A stretch of DNA of 64,000 bases from Fibrobacter sp. UWB11 (GCF_900143015.1 NZ_FSRT01000004.1:62001-126000), one strand, 5' to 3'. Counted from the first letter of the stretch, positions 8,512-18,017 are shown. The notes: a model not told the origin generated them from the sequence alone. Numbers and translations: made by a program.

Positions 8512-11151
8512 TTAAAACATTACTCTGTATGGAATTTGCTTTTCGAAACGGCGGCCTTTCAAGTCGTGGAAACCTTGCTTGCGGATTGGCAATCGCAAAT
8601 CATTGCGGAACTTTGCGCGATGGTTCTGAATTGAAGTAGTTGTTGAATCACCGACTTCTGTGGAGTCTCCTGCAACAATAGATGATATTGCGAGCTGTTG
8701 CGTCACGCCGATGTTGCGGCTAAAGGTGTCGCCTGCATTGTCCTTGAGCGTAAATTTGATGTAGCCCACGCCACCGAAGTTGTTGGCGAGTTTTATGGTG
8801 AGTTTGGATCCGCTCACGGTCGCAGTCACGCCTGTCGGGGCGTTCACGGTATAGGAGCCGTTGTCGTAGCCCTTGGTAAATTGAGCAAGGTCAATGACTT
8901 GGGTTTCACCTTTTGCAAAAGTATAGTGGGCGCGAGCCATCCATTCAAGATAACGTTCGAGTTCAGTCCAGCCGTCACCCAATCGGTCTTTGTTTGCGTC
9001 GCTAAAGTCACCGCTCTTGGATTTCGGATTGTAACCGTACATATTTTCCCACCAGTCCGGGAGACCATCGAAATCGGAGTCGTAATCGTTTGCCCAGCTT
9101 GTGCTCGGATATGGTTCCCAGCCCTTGATATTCGCTGTGTCAACTGCGTCCGTTTCGCGGTCGGGAATTCCTTTGGTTTTGCCGACAGAACCCACGACGC
9201 TGTAAGTTCCGTTTTTGGTTTCCCGAATCATGCGTTGGTCATGATTATCGAGAATAGGCATTGTTTGGCCTACATCGCTCAGCACGTCCTTGTATGCTGC
9301 CGATGCGCTCTGCACTGTGGCGTAAGAATCAAAGAAAGGTTTGCTATTCCATGGTTCCCAATCGAGAACTTGCCCGCCGCTCAGTGTGTATTCGCGTCCG
9401 CAGTTGTCGTTGTTCCCATTGCAAGTGAATGAACCGTTTGCGGCTTGCAAAATGTTGTTGTGGTAATAGTAAGCTTGCGAACCTTTGCCAGTTCCTTCAA
9501 ATTGGGCGCGCAACGTATAGCCGTGAAGAGTTGTGCCTGCGCCTTCCTTGTAGTAGTTTCCGACAAAGTTCACTTCGTGCGCTCCGCCATCGGTCACGCG
9601 GCTTTTCCAGTTATAGACCACGTTGTTGAAAATGTCCAAGCGACCTGCATAATAGCCGTTACCGTCTAGTCCGCCGCCAAGACTCCAGTTGCGCCCTGCG
9701 TTGTGCGCCAGCAAGTTGTGGTGAAAACTCCCGATGTCGCCGCCGATTGTTGCTGCGTATCCATGCCCTGTTCCTGCTGCATAATTTTGGTGGTCTGCGA
9801 CATCCAAGGCTTCCGAAATCAAAGTGCGCTGTAGCGTCAGGTTTTTGCCGCCGCGACTAGAAAAAGCTTCGTCAATTGTCCAGCTGATACTTGCGTGATC
9901 AAGAATGCTGTGGTCGCCACCTGTAAGGCCCATGCCATCGTAAGTTGTGCCGTAACCTAAGCGCACGCGCATAAAGCGGATAACCATATCCTTGCCCGTA
10001 AAGCCGATGGGAGCGCTTTTGATTGTAATTCCTTTACCCGGAGCTGTCTGCCCAGCAATCGTCACATAGTCCTGATTGCAGACCAAACGACTTTTGAGTT
10101 GTATTACGCCTGCGACTTTGAACATGATGGTTCGTGGACCGATATCTGCTGTACACGCTTCGCGCAAACTGCCGGCGCCATCGTCGTTCAGATTTGTTAC
10201 GTACACGACTTTTCCGCCACGGCCACCGACCGCGTTACGACCATAGCCCTCGGCTCCTTCAAACGCTAAACGCCCTGGTTTGAATGACCAGATATTTCCT
10301 GCTGTAACCGTTCCGTTCGCATCAACTTCATCCACGCGCCAATAGTAGGTCTGCAATGGATTTGTGTCTGAAACCTTGTATGTCGTCGCCGTCTGCTCGC
10401 CTTTGTAAACGTCGGCTGTCGAGGCTGTCGCCTTTAAAACCGTTGCAGAATCCGTACCAAAATAAACCTGATGTTTTTTTGCGGATTTCGCTGCAGTCCA
10501 TGAAAGTGTCAAAGCGCCATTGTCGTGTGGAACGTGGTAATCCAAATCCGTCGGAGAAGGACTTGTTGCCTGTGCTGTCACATTGGGAACATTCAATTCA
10601 AAACCATTCAGGGTAATCGTACTCGTGTTTAGCTTTATGGCAGTCGATGCGCTTGCGCCGCTCACGGAAAAAGTTACATACGCGATTGCTGATTCGGAAG
10701 TCGAAAGCGCTCGATTTGTTGGTTTGACCGAGGCTTGCTTCAAATTGTTCACATAGACATCAATGCTGTTACTTGCCGCAACGCCATCGACATTGTTCAG
10801 GTACAAAAGGAGGCTGTGCGTCCCTGCTGCAAGATTCGAGAACGTGAGAGTAATGTTTCCGCCGCCTTCGACCATCACACCATCGCACACTAGTTTTGCA
10901 TAGGAAGGTGATTGTACTCCTGCCTTGTACCAGTTTGCCTTGAGATTTCCGCTACCGGCGACCTTGATTTTTACGCCCGAAAGTGTCGTATCTTTGAATG
11001 TGACGCCCGAAACCACCCACGGCACATAATTCGGCTCCGTGACCTCGCTCGAATTGCGGCCACTCATGTCAAAATCAACTTTGACGATTGGCGAACCCGC
11101 GAAGGCATGCGCAGCGAGTCCCAAAACCAACATTGATTTAAAATATCCCAT
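8512..11151 (-). CDS. secreted multidomain pectate-lyase-like enzyme (PL1)
   Basis: 879 aa, secreted (signal peptide of about 18 residues). Residues of about 20-190 form a beta-rich domain resembling carbohydrate-binding or malectin-type folds. Residues of about 195-300 form a fibronectin-III-like domain (LTLSWTAAKSAKKHQVYFGT, YYWRVDEVDANGT). A PL1-type beta-helix follows at about 300-640, with VTNLNDDGAGSLREA, VTIAGQTAPGKGI, IRFMRVRLG, DHASISWTIDEAF, HNAGRNWSLGGG and FNNVVYNWKS. A later stretch has an EF-hand-like DSDFDGLPDWWE (dockerin/thrombospondin-3 style calcium loop). The protein ends in FHDLKGRRFEKQIPYRV plus two residues, nearly identical to the end of the PL1 at 24539. The start has a good ribosome site (AGGGAG, 7 nt spacing). 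Dyad site 2 is 69 bp upstream. Likely role is extracellular pectin cleavage. Confidence 0.83.
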   Translation of the reverse strand: MGYFKSMLVLGLAAHAFAGSPIVKVDFDMSGRNSSEVTEPNYVPWVVSGVTFKDTTLSGVKIKVAGSGNLKANWYKAGVQSPSYAKLVCDGVMVEGGGNITLTFSNLAAGTHSLLLYLNNVDGVAASNSIDVYVNNLKQASVKPTNRALSTSESAIAYVTFSVSGASASTAIKLNTSTITLNGFELNVPNVTAQATSPSPTDLDYHVPHDNGALTLSWTAAKSAKKHQVYFGTDSATVLKATASTADVYKGEQTATTYKVSDTNPLQTYYWRVDEVDANGTVTAGNIWSFKPGRLAFEGAEGYGRNAVGGRGGKVVYVTNLNDDGAGSLREACTADIGPRTIMFKVAGVIQLKSRLVCNQDYVTIAGQTAPGKGITIKSAPIGFTGKDMVIRFMRVRLGYGTTYDGMGLTGGDHSILDHASISWTIDEAFSSRGGKNLTLQRTLISEALDVADHQNYAAGTGHGYAATIGGDIGSFHHNLLAHNAGRNWSLGGGLDGNGYYAGRLDIFNNVVYNWKSRVTDGGAHEVNFVGNYYKEGAGTTLHGYTLRAQFEGTGKGSQAYYYHNNILQAANGSFTCNGNNDNCGREYTLSGGQVLDWEPWNSKPFFDSYATVQSASAAYKDVLSDVGQTMPILDNHDQRMIRETKNGTYSVVGSVGKTKGIPDRETDAVDTANIKGWEPYPSTSWANDYDSDFDGLPDWWENMYGYNPKSKSGDFSDANKDRLGDGWTELERYLEWMARAHYTFAKGETQVIDLAQFTKGYDNGSYTVNAPTGVTATVSGSKLTIKLANNFGGVGYIKFTLKDNAGDTFSRNIGVTQQLAISSIVAGDSTEVGDSTTTSIQNHRAKFRNDLRLPIRKQGFHDLKGRRFEKQIPYRVMF

Positions 11152-11220
11152 AACATACTCCCTGTTGCATATAAAAATATCTTTGATTCAACATCGAGGG
11201 TAGAGCTCTTGAAAATTAAG

Positions 11221-11236
11221 GTTGTCCGTGGACTAC
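11221..11236. promoter_or_regulatory. pectin-lyase dyad, site 2
   Basis: GTTGTCCGTGGACTAC, one mismatch from GTTGTC-N4-GACAAC. It is 69 bp upstream of the minus-strand PL1 start at 11151. Confidence 0.6.
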
Positions 11237-11350
11237 GCTACCTTACTTTTACGGAGGTTCCCGATTCTGTTAAGGGTGCGGAGCAGATTGTAACGGCTTG
11301 TAATTCCAAAAAATCCACCAAGGATGTTGCGTCGTTTATTGCGGCGAAAG

Positions 11351-11473
11351 CGAAACGGAATCTTCGCAAGCGGCAACCACACCTTAGAAACAAAGGGACT
11401 TGCTCGCGGAACTTATCTAGTTCGCATCCACGGCAAAAACGTGCAAAAGACATTCCGCATCAACAGGGAATAA
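11351..11473 (+). pseudogene. remnant of a C-terminal sorting domain
   Basis: Forty in-frame codons ending in TAA encode the tail of a T9SS-like sorting domain: GNHTLETKGLARGTYLVRIHG, then NVQKTFRINRE. It matches the pattern seen at the ends of the secreted proteins in this window (PRGTYIVKI, KSGVYLVQI). No start codon or upstream domain is attached in frame, so it looks like the 3' stump of a lost secreted enzyme. The rest of the 434-bp gap from 11152 to 11585 holds dyad site 2 and nothing else I can identify. Confidence 0.6.
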
Positions 11474-11585
11474 GCGAAGGTATATTAGAAGCAGGAAAGC
11501 CCATTTAAACACCTTTTACACGGAAAATTTCAAGATTCCTTGTTTTAATCAACAAAAAATCTATTTTCCTTTAGAGGTGTTGTTT

Positions 11586-12998
11586 ATGGGATATGTTTGT
11601 AACTTTGCGAAGGGCGTTGCCCTTCTTTTCCCGCTATTTCTTTTTGCTTGTGGAAACTCTGAATCGGTGAATTTCATTTCGCCGAACGAATCGCTCGTTT
11701 CGTTTGGCGGCGAAGCCCAGAGTTCGTCCAGTGAACTTTTGCAAAGTTCATCTTCTTTGACGATTATACAGTCCTCGTCAATAATCACGCAGTCGTCCTC
11801 CTCATCGGTAATCGCGCAATCGTCATCTTCGCGGGTTCCCGTACAATCCTCATCTTCGGTTCTCCCATCGCCTCCCAATAACGGAGTCCCTTACATTCGT
11901 ATTATAACTTATGATTCTGCAAATGTCGATAGCGCCTACGCTCTTTGTTCTGTTGAAATTGCTGGGAACGGAATTTATGAGGATTTAGCCCCTGCAAGTG
12001 GTAAAATCCGAACTCGTGGAAATTCTACGCGCCTCTGGTATCCTAAAAAGCCTTACCGCGTCAAACTTGATGCAAAGACTTCTGTTCTCGGACTCCCTGC
12101 CAATAAAGATTGGGTGTTGCTTGCGAATTATCGCGATCAAAGCAAATTCATGAATGCGGTTGCTTTTGATATGGCGCGTTACATGGGGAGCTTCGCTTTT
12201 GTGAACGCCAACCGATTTGTCGAAGTTGAAATCAATGGCGAGTATATGGGCATCTATCAACTTACCGAGCAAATTGAACATGGGGTATCGAGAGTCAATA
12301 CGGGTAATGGAGGGGTATTGCTGAGTCTTGACAAGGATGATGGACCGGAACTTTCGCCGAGTGCCACGAATAATTTCTATAGCAAAATTTACAAGTTGCC
12401 TGTTGCCGTCAAGTACCCTAAAAATGTGACCGCAACGCAAATCGATACCATATCTGCGAACCTTGCAGTTTTGGAACAGGCCATTGCAAATTCCGACTAT
12501 GACAGCGTTCAAAAACTCATGGATATCAGCAGCTTTATGGATTTTCTAATCTTGCAGGAATTGACGCACAATGTTGAATTAGAAGCCCCGCGCAGTATGT
12601 ATTTGTATAAGGATTCTTCGGGTTTGTATCACATGGGGCCTGTATGGGATTTTGATGGTGGGTTTGCTTATAGCTGGGATGAAGATACCAAGAAATACTT
12701 TGTTGATCAGGACTGGATTTTACATAGAAATCGGGCGGTTTCCGGATTCTTTATAAACTTGTTTGCAAATGAAAATTTCCTAGCTGATTACAAGGCTCGC
12801 TGGGGTCAGCTTAAAACAAGTATTCTGGCTGATGTATTTTCAAAGCTAGACGATTATATGTTGCAAGCACAAAAGGCTCTTGAAAATGATGCGATAAAAT
12901 GGACACCTGTCCGCAGTTACATTGACGAAGTTCAAAGCCTCAAAAGCTGGCTTACTGAACGCGTGAACCGTTACGAGTCGGCTTTGCAAAAATACTAG
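11586..12998 (+). CDS. CotH-kinase-family lipoprotein
   Basis: 470 aa. The lipoprotein signal ends in FLFAC, followed by about 65 residues of repeated QSSSS units and then a CotH-type domain (about residues 100-465). CotH proteins are atypical protein kinases first known from spore coats; in other bacteria the family is often fused to secreted modules. Visible hallmarks are IRTRGNSTRLWYPKKPYRVKL, WVLLANYRDQSKFMNAVAFDMAR, NGEYMGIYQLTEQIE and the metal-binding-like GPVWDFDGGFAYSW. A GTG at 11577 is in frame, but AGAGG at 11573-11577 fits the ATG at 11586 with 8 nt spacing, so I chose that. It sits on the strand opposite its lyase neighbours. The substrate is unknown. Confidence 0.8.
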   Translation: MGYVCNFAKGVALLFPLFLFACGNSESVNFISPNESLVSFGGEAQSSSSELLQSSSSLTIIQSSSIITQSSSSSVIAQSSSSRVPVQSSSSVLPSPPNNGVPYIRIITYDSANVDSAYALCSVEIAGNGIYEDLAPASGKIRTRGNSTRLWYPKKPYRVKLDAKTSVLGLPANKDWVLLANYRDQSKFMNAVAFDMARYMGSFAFVNANRFVEVEINGEYMGIYQLTEQIEHGVSRVNTGNGGVLLSLDKDDGPELSPSATNNFYSKIYKLPVAVKYPKNVTATQIDTISANLAVLEQAIANSDYDSVQKLMDISSFMDFLILQELTHNVELEAPRSMYLYKDSSGLYHMGPVWDFDGGFAYSWDEDTKKYFVDQDWILHRNRAVSGFFINLFANENFLADYKARWGQLKTSILADVFSKLDDYMLQAQKALENDAIKWTPVRSYIDEVQSLKSWLTERVNRYESALQKY

Positions 12999-13010
12999 TT
13001 AACAAAAGTT

Positions 13011-13036
13011 CTCCCCTCGACATTCGCCGGGGGGAG
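13011..13036. terminator. hairpin between convergent genes
   Basis: CTCCCC pairs with GGGGAG, with an extra TCG/CGG pairing inside. There is no U-tract on the plus side, so this is a weak terminator at best. Confidence 0.4.
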
Positions 13037-13064
13037 GATGGGTTGGGTGTTGGATTAGCTTTCG

Positions 13065-15299
13065 TTATCTTGTTAGATAAAAACCACGATGTTTACGTTG
13101 TTTCACAAGACGTCCTCGCAAATCATAAACGTGTTCAGAACCGTTCAGCAAAGCTCTTTTCGCACGAGGCTTTAGCGAAGTTGTTTTAGCATTCGGATCG
13201 TCAATGGTAAATTTCCCGCTGCGGGTTGCTTCGCCGTATTCCGCATCGCCACCCTTAGTCGTAATCGTGTAGGTGTACTCTCCGCTGACGGTTGGCGTTC
13301 CGCTGAAGTATAGCGAATTTGTCTGTGCGTTCCATTTTGCGCTTACGCCTGCAGGGAGGTTTTTGACTGTTGCACCATCGGCATTCTGAATTGCAAAAGT
13401 GAACGGGACAATCGAATCACCGAGTGCGATAGTTTGACTGCTGGATCCTGCGCCTTGCTTGATAATCGCGGCGGGTTTCGGTGTATGATCGCCGACAAGC
13501 GTAATATCGGGCGTCGGGAACTTGTCCTTGTTACCGTACAGCCAGAATCCCAAATGTGGAGGCTGGTTGTAGGCTGTGTTTTGCCAGCTCATGCCGAGAC
13601 GGTAAATCGGGTCGTGCGCAAGCGTGTACATACGGTGTTCCGTCGGAATGGTGGTCGTGTAGATGTAGAGCTTGGAAGCTCCATCATGCAAAATGACTTC
13701 TTCGCGCCAGTCGCCTAAAATATCACCGCTAAAGTTCGGCGTAGCCTTGGTGGTGTTGCAACTGTTGCCCTGCATCTGAAAAAGCGTATTGCTTTGTTGT
13801 TTGGCGTGGTCCCACTTGCTGATAGTCGTGTTGTCCAACAGTTCATCAAGTAAGTCACTGTCCCAATAAATGCGGAAGTTATAAGCGGGGCGCTTGTCTG
13901 CTTTCCAAATTTTTCCTTTTACGGTATAGGTGTTCCAGTTGGCGGCAGACCAAAGTTCGTGTCCGCGGTTTAGTGAATCTACGTCACCTGCGACGCCGCG
14001 CCCGTTGTCCCCGGAGCTCGTTTCGCTAAAAAGCAACTTGCCGGTGCGGGCATCGTGCAAATCGTAGCCGTAGGGTTTTTCTTCGTGAACTTGCCAAACT
14101 TCAAGACCGGGATTATCGGGGTCGAGATCGCTCAAGTGCATGGCATCGCCGTGGCCCTTGCCTGTGCGGTACATGAATTTCCCGTTGTGGTCAACGGCGC
14201 AACTTCCTTCAATGATTTCATCAAAGCCGTCGCCATCCACGTCGCCTGCGGAAATGTTGTGATTGCCTTGCCCGTAACATTCCTGTCCGCTTGTCGCTGC
14301 GTTGTAATACCAGCGTTGTGAAAGTGTCTTGCCATCCCAATCGTAGGCGGTAATTGCCATTCGGGTGTAGTAACCGCGCTGGAAAACCATGCTTGGCTTT
14401 TTGCCGTCAAGGTAGGCGTTTGTTGCGAGGAATCGATCCACGCGGTTGCCGTAGCTATCGCCCCAGTTTTTGACGGTGCCACGGCCGGGGTTGTAATCGA
14501 CCGTCGCCATTTCCTTGCCGGTTTCGCCGTTGAAAATCGTGAGCCATTCAGGTCCCGAAAGAATATAGCCGTTCGAGTTTCTGTAATCCTTGCTGTGGTC
14601 GGCGCCTTTTGCAGAACCGAGTGACAAATAATTGCCGCTACCGTCCTTTGTTCCGGGCGCTGTTTTTACGGCAAATTCTGCCTTGCCGTCGCCATCATAG
14701 TCGCCCACGAGCATCTGCGTGTAGTGAGCTCCTGCGCGAATGTTTACGCCGAGATCGATGCGCCAAAGTTTTTTGCCGTTTATTTTGTAACAATCAATGA
14801 TGACTTTGCCTGTTTTTCCCTTCTGCGAATTGTCCTTGGAATTACTCGGATCCCACTTGAGAATCAGCTCAAATTCTCCATCGCCGTCTACATCGCCTAC
14901 CGCGATATCGTTCGGGCTGTAGGTGTAATCGCTCCCACCATTCGGACGGTCAAGATTTACGGTCAGATACTGATTACTCCAAACAGAAACTGCAGCGTCA
15001 GCCGCTATTTCTTTGCCGCCGACAACAGCCTTCACGGAGTATTTGCTCGATGCTGTTCCTTTTGTATCTGTGTAGTTGCTTGCCTGTGAACCCGTAAAAC
15101 TAGCGATTTTCTCGCCATCGCGGTACAGGTTAAAACCGGTCGTATTGCCGTCTGTTCCGAGAACTCGCCAACTGAGGAAAACTCCGTTAGTCGTCTTTAC
15201 GGCGACCAAGCCGCGATTCAGCCATTCCATCTGGCGAGCCGCCTGCGCACTCCCTAGCCCAAGCGCTAGGGACAATCCCAAACACCAAATTTTGTTCAT
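13065..15299 (-). CDS. rhamnogalacturonan lyase, PL11 family
   Basis: 744 aa, secreted (signal peptide ending near SAQA). The family 11 lyases YesW/YesX cut the rhamnose-galacturonate backbone of rhamnogalacturonan I by beta-elimination. The N-terminal FN3-like part is MEWLNRGLVAVKTTNGVFLSW. An eight-bladed propeller follows with repeated calcium motifs DVDGDGEFE, DYDGDGKAEF and DVDGDGFDEI. Conserved stretches include RAGAHYTQMLVGDY, GQGNHNISAGD, GDAMHLSDLDPDNPGLEVW and GDILGDWREEVI. A cadherin/Ig-like domain (about 620-700) precedes the tail VYDLRGRLVKQRKHRGFYL, a shortened sorting-type end. Dyad site 3 is 100 bp upstream. With the three PL1 enzymes it covers both smooth and hairy pectin. 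Confidence 0.9.
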   Translation of the reverse strand: MNKIWCLGLSLALGLGSAQAARQMEWLNRGLVAVKTTNGVFLSWRVLGTDGNTTGFNLYRDGEKIASFTGSQASNYTDTKGTASSKYSVKAVVGGKEIAADAAVSVWSNQYLTVNLDRPNGGSDYTYSPNDIAVGDVDGDGEFELILKWDPSNSKDNSQKGKTGKVIIDCYKINGKKLWRIDLGVNIRAGAHYTQMLVGDYDGDGKAEFAVKTAPGTKDGSGNYLSLGSAKGADHSKDYRNSNGYILSGPEWLTIFNGETGKEMATVDYNPGRGTVKNWGDSYGNRVDRFLATNAYLDGKKPSMVFQRGYYTRMAITAYDWDGKTLSQRWYYNAATSGQECYGQGNHNISAGDVDGDGFDEIIEGSCAVDHNGKFMYRTGKGHGDAMHLSDLDPDNPGLEVWQVHEEKPYGYDLHDARTGKLLFSETSSGDNGRGVAGDVDSLNRGHELWSAANWNTYTVKGKIWKADKRPAYNFRIYWDSDLLDELLDNTTISKWDHAKQQSNTLFQMQGNSCNTTKATPNFSGDILGDWREEVILHDGASKLYIYTTTIPTEHRMYTLAHDPIYRLGMSWQNTAYNQPPHLGFWLYGNKDKFPTPDITLVGDHTPKPAAIIKQGAGSSSQTIALGDSIVPFTFAIQNADGATVKNLPAGVSAKWNAQTNSLYFSGTPTVSGEYTYTITTKGGDAEYGEATRSGKFTIDDPNAKTTSLKPRAKRALLNGSEHVYDLRGRLVKQRKHRGFYLTR

Positions 15300-15399
15300 A
15301 TCCTATCCCTTTTATTAGCCGAAAAACCAAACAACAATAATCCGGCAAGATTAATATAAACCTGGATATTGGTGGTGTGCCTAATGAGCTCGATTTCTC

Positions 15400-15415
15400 G
15401 TTGTCTGCGGACAAC
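15400..15415. promoter_or_regulatory. pectin-lyase dyad, site 3 (perfect)
   Basis: GTTGTCTGCGGACAAC, a perfect 6-4-6 dyad 100 bp upstream of the PL11 start at 15299. Confidence 0.65.
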
Positions 15416-15425
15416 TACGTAAAAA

Positions 15426-15453
15426 AGCACCCCGGCGAAAACGCCGAGGTGCT
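15426..15453 (-). terminator. rho-independent terminator
   Basis: AGCACCCCGGCG and CGCCGAGGTGCT form an 11-of-12 stem around AAAA. The A-run to the left is the U-tract of the minus-strand gene ending at 15469. Confidence 0.8.
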
Positions 15454-15468
15454 GTGCTTTTTGCTCGT

Positions 15469-17859
15469 TTATCTTGTGATGTTAATTGGTCTTGCTTCGC
15501 GGTAGCTACCCGTTGTGATTTTTACGATGTAGGTGCCGCGCGGCATTTGACTCATGTTGAGCGAGCGCGTGTGCGTGCCTGCGTTTTGCATTCCCGTGAT
15601 TTCTTGTGCGAGCAATGCTCCGAATCCATTGAATAGGCTTATCTTTACATTGTCGCGATGCGGAAGCGTATAGCTGATTTCGAGATACCCGTGATGGAGC
15701 GCTAGGTTCATGTGTGTCGAGACTTTGTTGAGTCCGTACATCAGTGCCGTGGTCTTTCCGCTTTCGTCGCTTCCAGTTTCGTTGGTGATGCTAATCGTGA
15801 CTTTGAAAAGAACCGTTTTCCCGTTGTAAGCAAGTCCCTGCGTAAAGCTGTGTTTTTCGCCGTTGCTGACTCGGTTGGGATAGTGGCCTATTGCGAGTGT
15901 ACCGCTTGATAAATCAGCTTCGCTGAATACATAGGCGGTTTCGCCCCATTCAACGACTTTGCCATCTTTGCTAAACCAGTGACCAGGTTCTTTTGCGGTG
16001 CTGTTGGTGACGATGTTTCCATCGCTTTCTAGTGCGAAGAATTGTGCCTGTGTGAGCGTTGTTGTGGTAAGACCGAGCTTCTTCGCGACTTCGCTAGCGT
16101 TGAATTTTGCAGAAACGGTGGCGTAGTTGTCGTCAATCGGGAGTGTCGCTGTGATGTTGTATGTGGTTGCGCCGTCCGTGATGATTTTTGCGGAACTGCT
16201 GGAATTCGCGGGCTTTTCACTGCTGCTCGAAGATTCCGACGATACGGAACTGCTCGAACTTGTCGGTGCGTCTCCGATTTCAGGCCACTTGTAATCCAGT
16301 TTAAAGTCGTTGTAATACTTGACGTTTGCCGCTCCTGCGCCGCTTACGCCTGCTTCGGGCTTCAACTTATAATCGTAATGCAGCTTGCGAATTCCCGTGT
16401 TGCCGGTGTACTGGTAATCGGTATTCACGATCACCGCAAAGACCATCGGCGTGCCGTTCGTCGAAGAAGGCGTCTTGTCCAGGCGAAGCGTCGCGGAACC
16501 TTCGCCCGTAATGGGTTCGCTGTACACAGGTGTACCGTCAGTTGCGCGGTAGCACAGCAAGAAGTTCATGTTCTTGTTATTGGAATTCGCGCCGTTCGGG
16601 TAGAAACTCACCGTCACTTCTTTAGCGCCGTTTTGCAGCTTCAGCGGAACCACGTTCGAGCCCGACCATCCCGGAGTCGTTTCCTGATTCGGAACAAGGT
16701 AACCGTTGCTTTCCGTCACCGTCTGGTAAGGCGTCATGGTCCAGGTGTAGCTTTTCCTATTGTTGTCCCACATGTCCTGTTCCCAGTAGGTGTCGCTTCC
16801 AAAATGCTGGTTCAGCAAATTCTTGATTTCGCCGGACCATTTTTTCATGTCAAGCATCGCAAGCCTTGCGCGGAATTCGGTAATGAGCCTGCGCACGCCC
16901 GCATCGCCAAGGCCCTTGTCGAGGCCGTAGGTTTCGAGCAGGTATTTGGTCTTGCCGTAAGCGTTTCCGTAAATCCAGCGCACCGCACCCGTGCCGATCC
17001 ACGTGCCGATAAACGTCGGGAAAATGTTGCTGTACTGCGAGCCGCCCAGCAGGTAACGCTGATTCTTACCGGTCACTCCACCGCCATCGGCGCCGCCACC
17101 AGGGCCACCGAAAGTACCGTCAATCAGCCAGCCCGAATAAGTTTCAATAGGCATAAACGGCGCAATGACCGTCGCCGCGTTCAAGAATCCCATACCGCTG
17201 TAAACACCGTCGCGGTGGCTGAACATATCTTGCTGAATCCAGGTGTTGCCCGCTTCTTGGAACCAGTGCGCATCCTTTGCGCCGGGGTAACCGTTCGTCA
17301 TCGAGTGTATTCCCTCGTGAATCATCGCATCCATCTGCGCCACGCGATCGCGGTAAGGGCAACTTGTGTTAAAACTGTAAAGCGGGTAAAACGAGGCCGC
17401 CACGGCCGTGTAGCCCGCGACCCACGTTTGCCAACCGCCCGTAGTATCCGTCTTTGCGCCACCGGCACATGTCCCCGAACCGTAGTAATAAATGGCGCTG
17501 TACTGGCCTTCTTGCGCCTGGGCGTCCGGCGCCCATCCCATCTCATTGTACAAATACTCAAAATCGGTATCGTACTTCTTAAGAATCGAATCAATCGTCA
17601 CATCGGTAATGCGGCTGTCGCGATCCTTGCCCCAATAAAACGCCCACCACTTACCGGCCTTCTTTCCGGTAACGCCCGAACAATTGTTGTTGAACTTGGT
17701 CGGCGGCTTGATTTCGCCTAGGTTCGATTTGGTATCGTAATCCAAATCTGAACGATAGCTGGGCCAAGTGTAGGCATCGCCAGGTGCCGCGTAAACGTTA
17801 ATGCTTAGGGCGAACGTCAATGCCGTGCCCGGAATCCATCCCAAACAACATTTTCCCAT
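15469..17859 (-). CDS. secreted HExxH metalloprotein with DUF4859 and sorting domain
   Basis: 796 aa with a signal peptide (cleavage near NVYA). The N-terminal 450 residues contain HEGIH (181-185) followed by E202 in WFQEAGNTW. This HExxH...E arrangement fits a gluzincin-type zinc peptidase or peptidase-like fold. A beta-sandwich region follows (about 400-550). After a Ser-rich linker comes a DUF4859-type domain (about 590-720, TYNITATLPIDDNYATVSAKF to LFKVTISI). The protein ends in a full-length sorting-type domain (KISLFNGFGALLAQEI, PRGTYIVKITTG). I chose the ATG at 17859, which has AGGAG at 7 nt, over one 57 bases upstream. Protease activity is inferred only from the motif; a cell-wall or glycoprotein substrate is possible. 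No lyase dyad is visible upstream. Confidence 0.7.
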   Translation of the reverse strand: MGKCCLGWIPGTALTFALSINVYAAPGDAYTWPSYRSDLDYDTKSNLGEIKPPTKFNNNCSGVTGKKAGKWWAFYWGKDRDSRITDVTIDSILKKYDTDFEYLYNEMGWAPDAQAQEGQYSAIYYYGSGTCAGGAKTDTTGGWQTWVAGYTAVAASFYPLYSFNTSCPYRDRVAQMDAMIHEGIHSMTNGYPGAKDAHWFQEAGNTWIQQDMFSHRDGVYSGMGFLNAATVIAPFMPIETYSGWLIDGTFGGPGGGADGGGVTGKNQRYLLGGSQYSNIFPTFIGTWIGTGAVRWIYGNAYGKTKYLLETYGLDKGLGDAGVRRLITEFRARLAMLDMKKWSGEIKNLLNQHFGSDTYWEQDMWDNNRKSYTWTMTPYQTVTESNGYLVPNQETTPGWSGSNVVPLKLQNGAKEVTVSFYPNGANSNNKNMNFLLCYRATDGTPVYSEPITGEGSATLRLDKTPSSTNGTPMVFAVIVNTDYQYTGNTGIRKLHYDYKLKPEAGVSGAGAANVKYYNDFKLDYKWPEIGDAPTSSSSSVSSESSSSSEKPANSSSSAKIITDGATTYNITATLPIDDNYATVSAKFNASEVAKKLGLTTTTLTQAQFFALESDGNIVTNSTAKEPGHWFSKDGKVVEWGETAYVFSEADLSSGTLAIGHYPNRVSNGEKHSFTQGLAYNGKTVLFKVTISITNETGSDESGKTTALMYGLNKVSTHMNLALHHGYLEISYTLPHRDNVKISLFNGFGALLAQEITGMQNAGTHTRSLNMSQMPRGTYIVKITTGSYREARPINITR

Positions 17860-18017
17860 AACACACTCCTGTTTTATGCTATTCAGAGAAATAATTTTTG
17901 GTGCGCTCTCATGCAAGTTTTTAAGAAAAATGGAATGTTTTTCCGTGTTAGAAGTGTGTAAATGTGTAAGAATAATTAATGAAATATATTGATTTAATTG
18001 TAATTTTGCTTATTTTC

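Noticed and set aside
11209-11508. Plus-strand open frame of 99 codons after the PL1 promoter
   Set aside because: It overlaps dyad site 2 and the sorting-domain stump in another frame; no ribosome site and no conserved pattern.
15400-15415. Pectin-lyase dyad as a LexA box
   Set aside because: The arms do not match the TGC/GCA-type Fibrobacter LexA box I remember, and the downstream genes are not DNA-repair genes.
16042-17721. Plus-strand open frame of 559 codons
   Set aside because: Shadow of the HExxH/DUF4859 gene; Arg/Val/Cys-rich translation with no family.
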